Positions 44,396 through 53,088 of a DNA stretch of 64,000 bases are shown piece after piece (positions within the stretch are counted from its first letter, which is position 1; each line of letters begins with the position of its first letter). The DNA lies in the NCBI RefSeq assembly GCF_003020125.1, contig NZ_PYFW01000001.1, positions 496,001 to 560,000 on the forward strand, in the 5' to 3' direction. The position numbers and the translations under genes are program-made. The notes below the pieces were generated by a model. The model was not told where the DNA came from and did no database searches. It saw nothing but the letters and a program-made list of their open reading frames with translations. Origin of the DNA: Bradyrhizobium sp. MOS003 (lineage in GTDB: Bacteria > Pseudomonadota > Alphaproteobacteria > Rhizobiales > Xanthobacteraceae).

Positions 44396-46003
44396 CTACA
44401 GCGGCGTCCGCCGATACTCGCGGTTCGCCAGGCTCGCCTCCTCCAGATCCAGATCGCGCTCGATCCGGCGGCGGGTCTCGTCGGTGATCTGGCCGTCGCG
44501 CAGGAGATCGTGGATGAATTTTCGTTCGGCGGCGATCAGGTCGCGGGTCAGCGCGGTGCCGGCGGCGGAGACGTCGTGGTGGGTGGGGTCGAGCGAATCG
44601 GGGAGCTGACTGATACGGATTTCATGGCGGGCGCGCAGCAGCCGCATCACTTCGTCGGAGACGTCCTTCTCTTCAGTCAGGGCGTCGAGCGATTTCAACG
44701 CGGCATCGAGGGCCTGGCGTCTCGCCGCGATCTCGGCCTCGTGCTCGGCGGCATGCTCGTTGCGGCCGGCCTCGGCGACGCCCAGCCAGCGCACCACCGG
44801 CGGCAGCGTCAGGCCGACGCCGATCAGCGTGACGAAGATGACGCCGAAGGCCACGAACAGAATCAGGTCGCGATATGGAAATGCATCGCCGCCCGGCAGC
44901 GTGAACGGCAGCGCCAGCGCGGCCGCGAGCGACACTGCGCCGCGCACGCCGGTGAAGGCGAGCACGAACGGCCATTGCCAGGGCGGCGACGGGTCACGCT
45001 TACGCAGCGACTTACTGAGCATCCGTGGCAGATAGGTTGCGGGATAGAGCCAGGCAAAGCGCGCGGTTACGATGATGACCAGGACCAATGCGGTCGCGAT
45101 CAGGATGTCGTCGAGCGGGAACGCCTTCGATTTCTCGTAGAGCGCGCGCAGCTGGAAGCCGGTGAGCAGGAACAGCACGCCCTCGATCAGGTAGATCACG
45201 AGGTCCCAGAAGAAGATGCCTTGCAGGCGCGTCGCCGACGAGATCAGCAACGGGCCGTTCCAGCTCACATAGAGGCCGCAGGCCACCGTCGCGATCACCC
45301 CGGAGCCCCCGATATGCTCGGGCAGCCAATAGGAAACGTAGGGGGTGATCAGCGACAAGGTCAGCTCGACCTGCGGATCCCCGGACCATTTGCGGAAGCG
45401 AAGGGAGAGCCAGCCGACGCCGATGCCGAAGGCGATCTCGCTGGCGACGATGAGCAGGAACTCGCCGGCCGCTAGCGGCAGCGAAAAATGCCCGACCATG
45501 ATGGCGGCCAGCGCGAAGCGGTAGAGGATCAGCGCGGTGGCATCATTGGCAAGCCCTTCACCCTCGAGGATGACCAGGAGACGTCGCGGCATGTTGAGCC
45601 GGCGCGCGATCGCAAGCGGCGCCACCACGTCGGGCGGCGCGACGATGGCACCGAGCAGGAAGCCGATGGTCCAGGGCAGGCCGATCATGTAGTGCGTGGC
45701 GGCCGCCACCAACGCCGCAGTGAAGATCACGGCGCCGACCGCGAGCAGCACGATGGGGCGCAGATTTTTCCGGAACTCGCGCCAGCTCATGGCGACGCTG
45801 GCCGAGTAGATCAGCGGCGGCAGCACCATCAGCAGCACCAGTTCCGGCGGCAATTCCACCGCCGGCATGCCCGGCACGAAAGCGAGGCCGACGCCAGCCA
45901 GCATCAGCAGGATGGCAGGGGCGACGTTGAAGCGGCGTGCGGCCAGCGCCACGCCTGCCAGCACGGCGAGCAGGATGAGAAAGGTCTGAAACTTCGCTTC
46001 CAT
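44396..46003 (-). CDS. Na+/H+ (or K+/H+) antiporter, CPA1/NhaP type
   Basis: A 535-residue transporter with about 12 membrane segments and a cytoplasmic C-terminal tail of about 110 residues rich in charged helices. Segments include PPDVVAPLAIARRLNMPRRL (transport-site Asp region), LVILEGEGLANDATALILYR, with the conserved Glu-Gly-x-x-x-Asn-Asp pattern of NHE/NhaP exchangers, and FAWLYPATYLPR. It would contribute to pH and salt tolerance. It is read in the same direction as, and upstream of nothing but, the convergent amidase gene; the beta-lactamase gene precedes it by 48 bases and may be co-transcribed. Confidence 0.9.
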   Translation of the reverse strand: MEAKFQTFLILLAVLAGVALAARRFNVAPAILLMLAGVGLAFVPGMPAVELPPELVLLMVLPPLIYSASVAMSWREFRKNLRPIVLLAVGAVIFTAALVAAATHYMIGLPWTIGFLLGAIVAPPDVVAPLAIARRLNMPRRLLVILEGEGLANDATALILYRFALAAIMVGHFSLPLAAGEFLLIVASEIAFGIGVGWLSLRFRKWSGDPQVELTLSLITPYVSYWLPEHIGGSGVIATVACGLYVSWNGPLLISSATRLQGIFFWDLVIYLIEGVLFLLTGFQLRALYEKSKAFPLDDILIATALVLVIIVTARFAWLYPATYLPRMLSKSLRKRDPSPPWQWPFVLAFTGVRGAVSLAAALALPFTLPGGDAFPYRDLILFVAFGVIFVTLIGVGLTLPPVVRWLGVAEAGRNEHAAEHEAEIAARRQALDAALKSLDALTEEKDVSDEVMRLLRARHEIRISQLPDSLDPTHHDVSAAGTALTRDLIAAERKFIHDLLRDGQITDETRRRIERDLDLEEASLANREYRRTPL

Positions 46004-46051
46004 GATGGTCTGTCTTGACCCGGAAGCGACTGTTGCGTCAATGCGTGCGGC

Positions 46052-46909
46052 TCACGCCAGCCGCTCGGCCACCATCCGTCCGATGCGTGCAAAGGCGGCT
46101 TCGATCTGCGCCGCGTTCGGCGTGCCGCCCTGGACATAGGCCGCGATCAGGATCGGCGTTTCGGGCTTCGGCCAGGCGACCGCGATATCGCCCGAGGCAT
46201 CCTTGCCGTTGTTGCCGGTCTTGTCGCCGATGGTCCAGCCTGCGGGCAGGCCGCCGCGCAGCCGGTTCGCGCCGGTCTTGCAGTTCACCATCCACTCCGT
46301 GAGCAGGGCACGCGAGGCCGGCGTCAGGGCCTCGCCCACCACAAGGCGCCGCAAATTTCCCGCCATCGCTGCCGGCGTCGTGGTGTCATGCGGATCGCCG
46401 GGCGGCGAGCGGTTGAGTTCGGGCTCGTTGTGATCCAACCGCGAGGTGGTGTCGCCGAGCGACCGCCAGAACGCGGTGAGCGCGGCGGGGCCGCCGATCC
46501 GCGCCAGCAGCAGATTGGCGCAGGTATTGTCGCTGAGTTCGACGATCGCCTTGCACATGTCGCCGACCGACATCGCGCCGGCCGCAAGGTTCTGCTTGGC
46601 GACCGGCGCATACTCCAGCAGATCGGTCTTGCCGTAAGCGATCGTGGCCGCAAGCTTCTCTTCGCCGTGATCGACCCGAGCCAGTACGCAGGCCGCGAGC
46701 GAGGCCTTGAAGGTCGAGCACATCACGAAGCGCTCGTCGGCGCGCCAGGTGAGCTTCTTGCCGGTCGCAAGATTCTCCGCATAGACCCCGATCCGCCCGC
46801 CGCTCTCACGCTCATAGGTTTCGAGTTCGGGCGGGGGCTCGGCGGCAAGCGCGGGGGAAGCCGCGATCCAGCATAGCGAGGCGAGCAGGGAACGGCGATC
46901 GAGCGGCAT
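46052..46909 (-). CDS. bla: Class A beta-lactamase
   Basis: A 285-residue periplasmic serine beta-lactamase. The leader DRRSLLASLCWIAASPALAA has twin Arg residues, suggesting possible Tat export. Active-site motifs in order are Ser65 and Lys68 in MCSTFKAS, the SDN loop in ELSDNTCANLLL, the omega-loop Glu in EPELN, and KTG in IGDKTGNNG. Cys residues in LAACVLA and GDMCKAI match the Cys77-Cys123 disulfide pair of TEM-like enzymes. There is no AmpR-type regulator next to it. It looks like a resident chromosomal enzyme; spectrum cannot be predicted from sequence. Confidence 0.94.
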   Translation of the reverse strand: MPLDRRSLLASLCWIAASPALAAEPPPELETYERESGGRIGVYAENLATGKKLTWRADERFVMCSTFKASLAACVLARVDHGEEKLAATIAYGKTDLLEYAPVAKQNLAAGAMSVGDMCKAIVELSDNTCANLLLARIGGPAALTAFWRSLGDTTSRLDHNEPELNRSPPGDPHDTTTPAAMAGNLRRLVVGEALTPASRALLTEWMVNCKTGANRLRGGLPAGWTIGDKTGNNGKDASGDIAVAWPKPETPILIAAYVQGGTPNAAQIEAAFARIGRMVAERLA

Positions 46910-46964
46910 GGGAGGCCTTCAGGCGAGTGGAGACCAAAAATGTCGTGGATGCTGTATCCGCACC

Positions 46965-47055
46965 GTCATTGCGAGGAGCGAAGCGACGAAGCAATCCAGT
47001 CTGCCTCCTCGGAGGGATTCTGGATTGCTTCGTCGCAAGGGCTCCTCGCAATGAC
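46965..47055. repeat. Intergenic palindromic repeat, family A copy 3
   Basis: About 91 bases, GTCATTGCGAGGAGCGAAGC facing GGGCTCCTCGCAATGAC, with an inner GAAGCAATCCAG/CTGGATTGCTTC stem. It lies between two genes read in the same direction and closely matches the copy at 6649. Confidence 0.88.
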
Positions 47056-47107
47056 CCAGAATGGGCACCGGGCGCGGCGGATATTGGGCAGCAGAAGTGC
47101 TGCGCCT

Positions 47108-47482
47108 TCACTCCCTCACATCATAACGATACGACTTCGACACGATCTGCCAGCCGTCGGCGAGCTTCATCGCGACCAGGTAATCGGTGAAGAAACGCGG
47201 CGGCAGCTGACATCGCACCTTGATGAAGGCGGTCTTGTCGTCCGAACGGTCGATGGTGACGATGAAATCCTCGCGCGGCTTGCCTTCGGCCTTGGCGGAG
47301 GCGCGTTTGCGGACGCGGTCGAGCCAGTCGGGCACGGTCAGGACCTGGAGTTCGCCCTTCTCGACCCAGCGCAAGTCAGCGGAGGGATGGAAGATGGCGC
47401 CGAGCTTCTCGGCATCGCCCTCGTAAAGCCCGTCGAAATAGGATTGCACGACGGCTTCGACGCTCGAACGGTTCTGGCTCAT
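47108..47482 (-). CDS. NTF2-like (putative lumazine-binding/SnoaL-like) protein
   Basis: A 124-residue single-domain alpha/beta-barrel protein of the nuclear transport factor 2 superfamily. It opens SVEAVVQSYFDGLYEGDAEK, typical of the PF12893-like group, and ends DYLVAMKLADGWQIVSKSYR. Such proteins bind small hydrophobic ligands or act as isomerases, but no catalytic residues are evident. AAAGGATGACCC before the start gives a ribosome site. It is divergent from the GFA gene. Confidence 0.82.
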   Translation of the reverse strand: MSQNRSSVEAVVQSYFDGLYEGDAEKLGAIFHPSADLRWVEKGELQVLTVPDWLDRVRKRASAKAEGKPREDFIVTIDRSDDKTAFIKVRCQLPPRFFTDYLVAMKLADGWQIVSKSYRYDVRE

Positions 47483-47575
47483 GGGTCATCCTTTTGAATG
47501 ATGGCTTGGGCGGAACTTAGTCGTACGCATCGAAATGCGCTATGGGTGTCTCGCTAATCGCGCGAGGGTGTTGGC

Positions 47576-48004
47576 ATGACAGGATCAGAAAATTCGAACG
47601 CTCGTATCCTGATCGGCGAATGCTACTGCCGCACCGTGCGGTTCGAAGTGGTCGACGCGTTCTCCTATGCGATGAACTGCCACTGTTCGAACTGCCGTCG
47701 CACCACCGGCTCCGCGTTCAAGCCGTTCGCCGGCATCGCGCAGGACAATCTCCGCATTGTCCGGGGTGGCGACCAGAAGATGATTTTCGGCGACGACACG
47801 ACCCATGATGCCCATTGCGGGCGGTGCGGCTCGCTGCTTTATTCCCGGGTGCGAGAAGGACAATGGGTTCATGTCGCCATGGGAACCCTGGTCGACGCCC
47901 CCTCGATCCGGCCGAGCGCCCACATTTTCGTGGCCTCAAAGGTGCCCTGGCACGACATTACGGACGATCTGCCGCAATATCGGGGGCACATCGGGGTTGT
48001 CTGA
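47576..48004 (+). CDS. GFA family (glutathione-dependent formaldehyde-activating-like) protein
   Basis: A 142-residue zinc-binding protein of the CENP-V/GFA fold. Metal-binding Cys clusters are GECYCRTVRFEV, NCHCSNCRRTTGSAF and HCGRCGSLLYSRV. The family name comes from S-hydroxymethylglutathione formation by Gfa, but most members have unknown reactions, so no enzyme activity is assigned. It is preceded by GAGGGTGTTGGC and followed by a strong inverted repeat. Confidence 0.88.
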   Translation: MTGSENSNARILIGECYCRTVRFEVVDAFSYAMNCHCSNCRRTTGSAFKPFAGIAQDNLRIVRGGDQKMIFGDDTTHDAHCGRCGSLLYSRVREGQWVHVAMGTLVDAPSIRPSAHIFVASKVPWHDITDDLPQYRGHIGVV

Positions 48005-48011
48005 GGGAACC

Positions 48012-48039
48012 CGGTTCGCCCGCATCGACCGGCGAACCG
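48012..48039 (+). terminator. Inverted repeat after the GFA gene
   Basis: A perfect 9-base stem CGGTTCGCC/GGCGAACCG around a 10-base loop starts eight bases after the stop codon. There is no T-run, so it may be a transcript-stabilising hairpin rather than an intrinsic terminator. Confidence 0.5.
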
Positions 48040-48181
48040 CGACCGCGCTGGTGCGACAAACTAAGGGGGCTCTCTGGTAGCGCCGGCGCAGCTTTCGTGA
48101 CCTCCATCACAAGAGCCGGCACCAGATCCTGCTAAAGCGATCCCAAAGGGGCCAGATGGCCTGAATTTCGGAAGTCGTGCC

Positions 48182-49996
48182 ATGCGCAATCTGCTCAGAC
48201 TTTGCCCGCTTCTCCTCGCTGCCGCGTTGCTGTTCGGCGCCGGACCCGCCTTCGCCGGAAAGCGGGTCGCTCTGGTGCTCGCCAACTCGGCGTATCAGCA
48301 CGCGCCGTCGCTCGCCAACCCCGTCAATGACGGTGCGGTGATGGCGAAGACACTGAAGGAAGCCGGTTTCGATGTCGTCGATTCCCGGCACGATCTGTCG
48401 GCGCAGGAAACGCGGCGCGTGCTGCGCGAGTTCGCCGACGCGACCCGAAGCGCCGACATCGCAGTGGTCTACTATGCCGGCCACGGCATCGAGGTCGAGG
48501 GCTCGAACTATCTGATCCCTGTCGATGCCAAGCTCGAGCGCGACACCGACGTCTATGACGAAGCGCTGTCCCTCGACCGAGTTCTGGTCGCCGTCGAGCC
48601 TGCCAAGCAGCTCCGCCTGGTGATCCTGGATGCCTGCCGCGACAATCCGTTCGGCAAGACCATGAAGCGCACGGTGGCCTCGCGCGGCATCGGCCGGGGC
48701 CTCGCCCAGGTCGAGCCGACCAGCCCCAACACCCTGATCGCCTATTCGGCCAAGGCCGGCTTCACGGCCCAGGACGGTGACGGCGCCAACAGCCCATTTA
48801 CGGTCGCGCTGTCGAAGCATCTGGCGACGCCGGGTCTCGATGTCCGCCGCGCCTTCGGCTTCGTGCGCGACGACGTGCTCAAGTCGACCGGTAACAAGCA
48901 GGAGCCGTTCGTCTACGGTTCGCTCGGTGGTGAGGACGTGCCGCTGGTTCCGGTCAAGGTGACGGCCGCAGCGGCGGTTGCGCCCGCGCCGAACCCGCAG
49001 GCCGACATCCGTCGCGATTACGAGCTCGCGCTCCAGGTCGGCAACAAGGCGGCGTGGGCTGCCTTCCTCGCCCAGCATCCCGATGGCTTCTATGCCAGCC
49101 TTGCCAAGCTTCAGGTCGAGAAGATAGGTGCCGAGCAGGCTCATGCGGCTGCCACCGAGAAGGCGAAACAGGCCGAGGCAGAACGCGATCGTCTCGCCGC
49201 GCTTGGCGCGCAGAAGGATGCACAGGTCAGGGCGGCGGCCGATGCGAAGGCCGCCGAGCAGGCCCAGCTCGCCGCCCAGAAGGCCAAGGAGCAGGCGCAG
49301 CAGCAGGCAGCCGCCGCCGAGCAGCAGCGCGTCAACCTCGCCGCCGCTGCGCCGACCAGCACGGCGAGCCCTTCCGGTACCAACGTCGCCTCGCTGACGC
49401 CCGCGACCGCGCCGGCCGATCTCAGCCGCTCGGTGCAGACCGAACTCGGCCGCGTTGGCTGCTACTCCGGGCAGGCCGACGGCAACTGGACTACGTCCTC
49501 GCAGCGCTCGCTGTCGCAGTTCAACCGCTATGCCGGCACCAAGCTCGACGTGAAGACGGCGAGCACGGACGCGCTGGATGCGGTCAAGGCCAAGCCGTCG
49601 CGGGTCTGTCCGCTGGTCTGCGAGCACGGTTTCAAGGCCGATGGCGACAAGTGCACCAAGATCGTTTGCCGTGAGGGCTATGCGGTCAACGACGATAATG
49701 AGTGCGAGAAGCAGCGCGCCGCCAAGCCGGCCAAGCCCGCAACGGCGAAGCGCGACGACGGTGATGAGCGTCCCGCCCGTCAGCGTCGTCAGACCGGTGA
49801 TGCCGCTGCCGGAGCTGCGGGTGGTTATGGTGGTGCGGCTGGCATTGCCGCCGCAGCTGGCGCCAGCCGTCGTTCGGGCGGTGGCCAGATGTTCTGCAAC
49901 AATACCGGCTGCCGCCCGGTCAACCGTGGTTGCCATCTCGAATATCGCGGCGGTGGCGGTCCCGCCAATGACGCCAATGCCGAGGTCTGCAACTGA
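48182..49996 (+). CDS. Exported caspase-fold (peptidase C14) protein
   Basis: A 604-residue protein with a signal peptide (residues 1-25, LLLAAALLFGAGPAFA) and a caspase-like domain (about 26-255). The catalytic dyad is His101 in VYYAGHGIEVEG and Cys152 in VILDACRDNPF. A linker region rich in Ala, Glu, Lys and Gln (about 295-385) is probably a coiled coil. Then comes a peptidoglycan-binding-like segment (SVQTELGRVGCYSGQADGNW) and a Cys-rich, Gly-rich tail with paired Cys (VCPLVCEHG, MFCNNTGCR). Bacterial orthocaspases prefer Arg/Lys cleavage sites, but the substrate is unknown. The gene is monocistronic. Confidence 0.88.
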   Translation: MRNLLRLCPLLLAAALLFGAGPAFAGKRVALVLANSAYQHAPSLANPVNDGAVMAKTLKEAGFDVVDSRHDLSAQETRRVLREFADATRSADIAVVYYAGHGIEVEGSNYLIPVDAKLERDTDVYDEALSLDRVLVAVEPAKQLRLVILDACRDNPFGKTMKRTVASRGIGRGLAQVEPTSPNTLIAYSAKAGFTAQDGDGANSPFTVALSKHLATPGLDVRRAFGFVRDDVLKSTGNKQEPFVYGSLGGEDVPLVPVKVTAAAAVAPAPNPQADIRRDYELALQVGNKAAWAAFLAQHPDGFYASLAKLQVEKIGAEQAHAAATEKAKQAEAERDRLAALGAQKDAQVRAAADAKAAEQAQLAAQKAKEQAQQQAAAAEQQRVNLAAAAPTSTASPSGTNVASLTPATAPADLSRSVQTELGRVGCYSGQADGNWTTSSQRSLSQFNRYAGTKLDVKTASTDALDAVKAKPSRVCPLVCEHGFKADGDKCTKIVCREGYAVNDDNECEKQRAAKPAKPATAKRDDGDERPARQRRQTGDAAAGAAGGYGGAAGIAAAAGASRRSGGGQMFCNNTGCRPVNRGCHLEYRGGGGPANDANAEVCN

Positions 49997-50030
49997 CAAT
50001 GCGAGTCGTCCCGGCAGTGCCGGGACGATG

Positions 50031-50723
50031 TCAGTTCGAGATGGCGCTCGCGGCAATGTTGACCGTCAGCGCCAGCAAGGCCGTGTTGTAGATGAACGAC
50101 ACGATCCCGTGCGCCGTGGCCGTGCGGCGGATCGTCCTGTCGGTGATGCCGACGTCGGAAACCTGCGCGGTCATGCCGATCACGAACGAGAAATAGACGA
50201 AGTCCCAGTAGTCGGCGTTGTCTACCTTGTCCCTGCTCGGGAACTGAAGGCCGCCCGGCTTGGCGCTCCGATAATAATCGTGCGCGTAGTGCAGCGCGAA
50301 GGTGGTGTGTACGCCGGCCCACGACAGCGCGATGGTGCTGATCGCGATTGTCAGCTCCAGCACGCCCCGATGCGGTGTGCCGAGCTCGGCGACGATCGCG
50401 GCGATGCTGGCGAAGGCGCCGGTCGCCGTTACCAGCAGGATCACGAAACGGCCGTCGTCCTGCATCGCGGCTGCGCGCTTGATGTGCTGGTGGTCGTTGC
50501 AAAGCATCATTGCGTAGACGAGCACGAGATAGACCGCGATCAGCGCATCCCACCCGAACAGGAGCCGTGTCACCAGCCGGTGCGAGCCAGGCAGCAGCAG
50601 GCAGACCAGGACCCCAGCCGCGAGCGCGATGAAGGTCCGCGGCCGTGCATAGATCAGCCGTACCGGCCGCGACATCTTGCGGAAGCGGGCGAGAACGGGA
50701 TCTTCTTTGCCCTCGGCCGCCAT
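50031..50723 (-). CDS. DUF1345 family membrane protein
   Basis: A 230-residue protein with about five membrane segments (near residues 30-50, 55-75, 90-112, 120-140 and 205-225) and the DUF1345 motifs HTTFALHYAHDYY and DYWDFVYFSFVIGMTAQVSD. The function of the family is unknown; it is sometimes compared with potassium-channel-like pores. It lies seven bases downstream of the polyprenyl synthase gene and is probably co-transcribed. Confidence 0.87.
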   Translation of the reverse strand: MAAEGKEDPVLARFRKMSRPVRLIYARPRTFIALAAGVLVCLLLPGSHRLVTRLLFGWDALIAVYLVLVYAMMLCNDHQHIKRAAAMQDDGRFVILLVTATGAFASIAAIVAELGTPHRGVLELTIAISTIALSWAGVHTTFALHYAHDYYRSAKPGGLQFPSRDKVDNADYWDFVYFSFVIGMTAQVSDVGITDRTIRRTATAHGIVSFIYNTALLALTVNIAASAISN

Positions 50724-50731
50724 CGGTATCG

Positions 50732-51655
50732 TCAGTTCTTCCGCTCGGCCACGAACCGCGCGGCGGCTTGCAGCACGGCGGCGCGCTCACCGAAGATCGC
50801 GACGGCGCTGTCGGCCCGCGCGAGCAGGTCGCGCACGCGCTGCTTGGCGCCTTCGATGCCGAGCTGGGTGACGAAAGTGGTCTTGCCGAGTGCCGCATCG
50901 GCGCCGGCGGGCTTGCCGAGCGCGGCTGCGTCGCCTTCGACGTCGAGCAAATCGTCGGCGATCTGGAAGGCTTCGCCGAGCGCGCGGCCGTAATCGTCGA
51001 GCGCCTGATATTCTTTCTGCGAGGCCTGGCCGAGGATCGCGCCTGCGATGCAGCCGTAACGCAAGAGCGCGCCGGTCTTCATCTGCTGAATGCGAGCGAC
51101 ATCGATCGGCTCGTTGCCGCCAAAGCGGCCTTCGCCGGCGAGATCGAGGATCTGGCCGCCGACCATGCCGCCGATGCCGGCGCAGCGCGCCAGCGCGCGC
51201 GTCAGCAGCAGCCGCACGTTGGCGTCGCGATGGATCTCGTCGCGGGTGACGATGTCGAAGGCGAGCGTCAACAGTCCGTCGCCGGCGAGGATCGCGGTCG
51301 CGTCATCGGTTTTCTTGTGCAGGGTCGGGCGGCCGCGGCGCAGGTCCGAATTGTCCATGGCAGGCAGATCGTCGTGGATCAGCGAATAGCAGTGGATGCA
51401 TTCCAGCGCGGCGCCGACCAGCAGCGCGGCATCGCGCGGCACGCCGAACACGGCCGCGCTTTCGACCACCAGGAACGGCCGCAGACGCTTGCCGCCGTTC
51501 AGGCTGGAATAGCGCATTGCGTCCATCAGCCGCTTGGGCCGGGCGATCTCATCGTGCAGGATGTCGTCCGACAGCAGGTGGCCGAGCAGGGCCTCGGTAT
51601 CATCAGCGGTCTTGTCCAGACGTTTGGCGAAATCGGACGGGGACGTGCCGGTCAT
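50732..51655 (-). CDS. Polyprenyl (farnesyl/geranylgeranyl) diphosphate synthase
   Basis: A 307-residue trans-prenyltransferase condensing isopentenyl diphosphate with allylic primers. The first Asp-rich motif is [20 protein letters not shown] and the second is [25 protein letters not shown] and [17 protein letters not shown] are typical of the IspA group. Two extra residues between the Asp residues of the first motif (DDLPAMD) indicate the short-chain type II synthase. The start at 51655 (MTGTSPSDF) is chosen over 51691. It would use the product of the MEP pathway served by ispG. Confidence 0.92.
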   Translation of the reverse strand: MTGTSPSDFAKRLDKTADDTEALLGHLLSDDILHDEIARPKRLMDAMRYSSLNGGKRLRPFLVVESAAVFGVPRDAALLVGAALECIHCYSLIHDDLPAMDNSDLRRGRPTLHKKTDDATAILAGDGLLTLAFDIVTRDEIHRDANVRLLLTRALARCAGIGGMVGGQILDLAGEGRFGGNEPIDVARIQQMKTGALLRYGCIAGAILGQASQKEYQALDDYGRALGEAFQIADDLLDVEGDAAALGKPAGADAALGKTTFVTQLGIEGAKQRVRDLLARADSAVAIFGERAAVLQAAARFVAERKN

Positions 51656-51816
51656 CAAGAAGGGCTCCAGAACTAAAATTCGGCGGGACAATCCTTTATG
51701 CGCCCGCCCCAGTCAATCGTTTGGAAGGCCTAAAAAGTGCTGGAAAAGGCCCGAATTATCACAGACTTAATGGCAGGATCCGTGGCCGCTTCTGGTTCGG
51801 GGCCGGAAAGGTCGAT

Positions 51817-52491
51817 TTGCGCATCGTCAAAATCCTGCTGGTAGCGCTCGCGGTCGTCTTTCTCGCGCCCTATGTGATCGCGCCGTTCTACCGCTTCGGC
51901 CATCCGGTTTCGACGCTGATGGCGTGGCGCTCGCTTCGCGGCGCGCCGATGCAGCGGGAATGGATCGACCTGGCGGCGATGTCGCCCGCACTTCCGCGAT
52001 CGGTGATCGCAGCCGAGGACGCCCATTTCTGCAAGCATCACGGCATCGATTGGGGCGCGCTGCGCGAGGCGATCGACGATGCCCAGGAGGACGGTACGCC
52101 GTTCCGGGGCGCCTCCACGATCACCCAGCAAGTCGCGAAAAACCTATTCCTCTGGCAGGGCCGGGACTTCGTCCGCAAGGCGCTCGAATTCCCGCTGGCG
52201 CTCTGGATCGACCTCGTCCTGCCCAAGCCGCGGATCCTGGAGATCTACCTCAACATCGCCGAGTTCGGTCCGCGGGGCCAATTCGGCGTCGAGGCGGGCA
52301 GCGCCTATGCCTTTGGCAAATCGGCCGCCGGCCTTTCCCCGCGCGAGGCGGCCCTTCTGGCCTCGATCCTGCCGAATCCGGTCAAACGCAGTGCCAAAAC
52401 CCCCGGCCCGGGCGTCCGGCGGCTGGCCGGGACCTATGTGGCGAGGGCGCAGGCCAGCTCGCTCGCGACGTGTTGGCAGGAAAATCGCTGA
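51817..52491 (+). CDS. mtgA: Monofunctional biosynthetic peptidoglycan transglycosylase
   Basis: A GT51 enzyme of about 224 residues, anchored by one N-terminal membrane helix ([20 protein letters not shown]), that polymerises lipid II without a transpeptidase domain. The catalytic Glu is in [16 protein letters not shown] and the second motif is [36 protein letters not shown] completes the family pattern. The start is not an ATG: the TTG at 51817 after GGAAAGGTCGAT gives the usual MtgA length; a TTG at 51721 would add 32 residues. It is divergent from the polyprenyl synthase gene. Confidence 0.9.
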   Translation: MRIVKILLVALAVVFLAPYVIAPFYRFGHPVSTLMAWRSLRGAPMQREWIDLAAMSPALPRSVIAAEDAHFCKHHGIDWGALREAIDDAQEDGTPFRGASTITQQVAKNLFLWQGRDFVRKALEFPLALWIDLVLPKPRILEIYLNIAEFGPRGQFGVEAGSAYAFGKSAAGLSPREAALLASILPNPVKRSAKTPGPGVRRLAGTYVARAQASSLATCWQENR

Positions 52492-52525
52492 TTTTGGGTC
52501 CTTTTCGGGCGCATTTTCCGGCCCA

Positions 52526-52636
52526 AGAGCCTGGAGCCTTTTCCGTTCCAATCGCATCGGAACGGGGCTCTAGATTCTTGTTTTGACGCGTTTTCTTGAC
52601 GCGTACCGGTATCCACTTCGCTCGAAAACGCTCTAG
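52526..52636. repeat. Intergenic repeat with ACGCGTTTTCTTGACGCGTA core
   Basis: GAGCCTTTTCCGTTCCAATC/GATTGGAACGG-type hairpin (GTTCCAATCGCATCGGAAC), followed by GACGCGTTTTCTTGACGCGT and TCCACTTCGCTCGAAAACGC. The latter halves resemble the very common bradyrhizobial AGCGTTTTCGAGCGAAGTGG element. It fills most of the 270-base gap before rpmF; the rpmF promoter must lie in about 52637-52750. Confidence 0.65.
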
Positions 52637-52761
52637 CTTTGCGGCCAGCCTTCCTCTATAAGCGCGGCCTTGATCGGCATTCAGCTCGCCTCGGATTGCG
52701 GGTGCTGAGCCGTCCCTCGCGGACGATGCCCTGATAACACCAATCCCTAGAGGATGTAGAA

Positions 52762-52944
52762 ATGGCTGTTCCGAGAAGAAAAACCTCGCCGTCGCGCCGT
52801 GGCATGCGCCGCTCGGCAGACGCCATCAAGAAGCCGACCTATGTGGAAGACAAGGACTCCGGCGAGCTCCGTCGTCCGCATCATCTCGACCTCAAGACCG
52901 GCATGTACAAGGGCCGGCAGGTCCTGAAGAAGAAAGAGTCCTGA
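52762..52944 (+). CDS. rpmF: 50S ribosomal protein L32
   Basis: A 60-residue large-subunit ribosomal protein, full length for the family. It starts [20 protein letters not shown] and ends [15 protein letters not shown]. It has no Cys at all, so it is the zinc-free form. AGAGGATGTAGAA before the ATG is a good ribosome site. A perfect hairpin follows the stop. The gene is in the same direction as mtgA and the next membrane-protein gene but looks independently terminated. Confidence 0.97.
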   Translation: MAVPRRKTSPSRRGMRRSADAIKKPTYVEDKDSGELRRPHHLDLKTGMYKGRQVLKKKES

Positions 52945-52960
52945 GTTAAGGACCTTTTTC

Positions 52961-52987
52961 TCAGGCAGGATCATTTCGCCTGCCTGA
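52961..52987 (+). terminator. Intrinsic-type terminator after rpmF
   Basis: A perfect 9-base stem TCAGGCAGG/CCTGCCTGA with a 9-base loop is followed by TTT and begins 16 bases after the rpmF stop. Confidence 0.65.
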
Positions 52988-53088
52988 TTTCGGCCAACCC
53001 ATGAGATATGACAGTGGCGGCGGCGGAGCTAATGCTTCGCCGCCGCATTGTCCTGTCTGGATATCTTGATCGAGAAGGCCTTTCGCCG

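Noticed and set aside
46052..46909. Possible carbapenemase because of Cys before the active Ser (MCSTFK)
   Set aside because: Carbapenemases of class A pair that Cys with one two residues after KTG; here the sequence is KTGNNG, so the disulfide is absent. Cys at this position is also common in non-carbapenemase enzymes.
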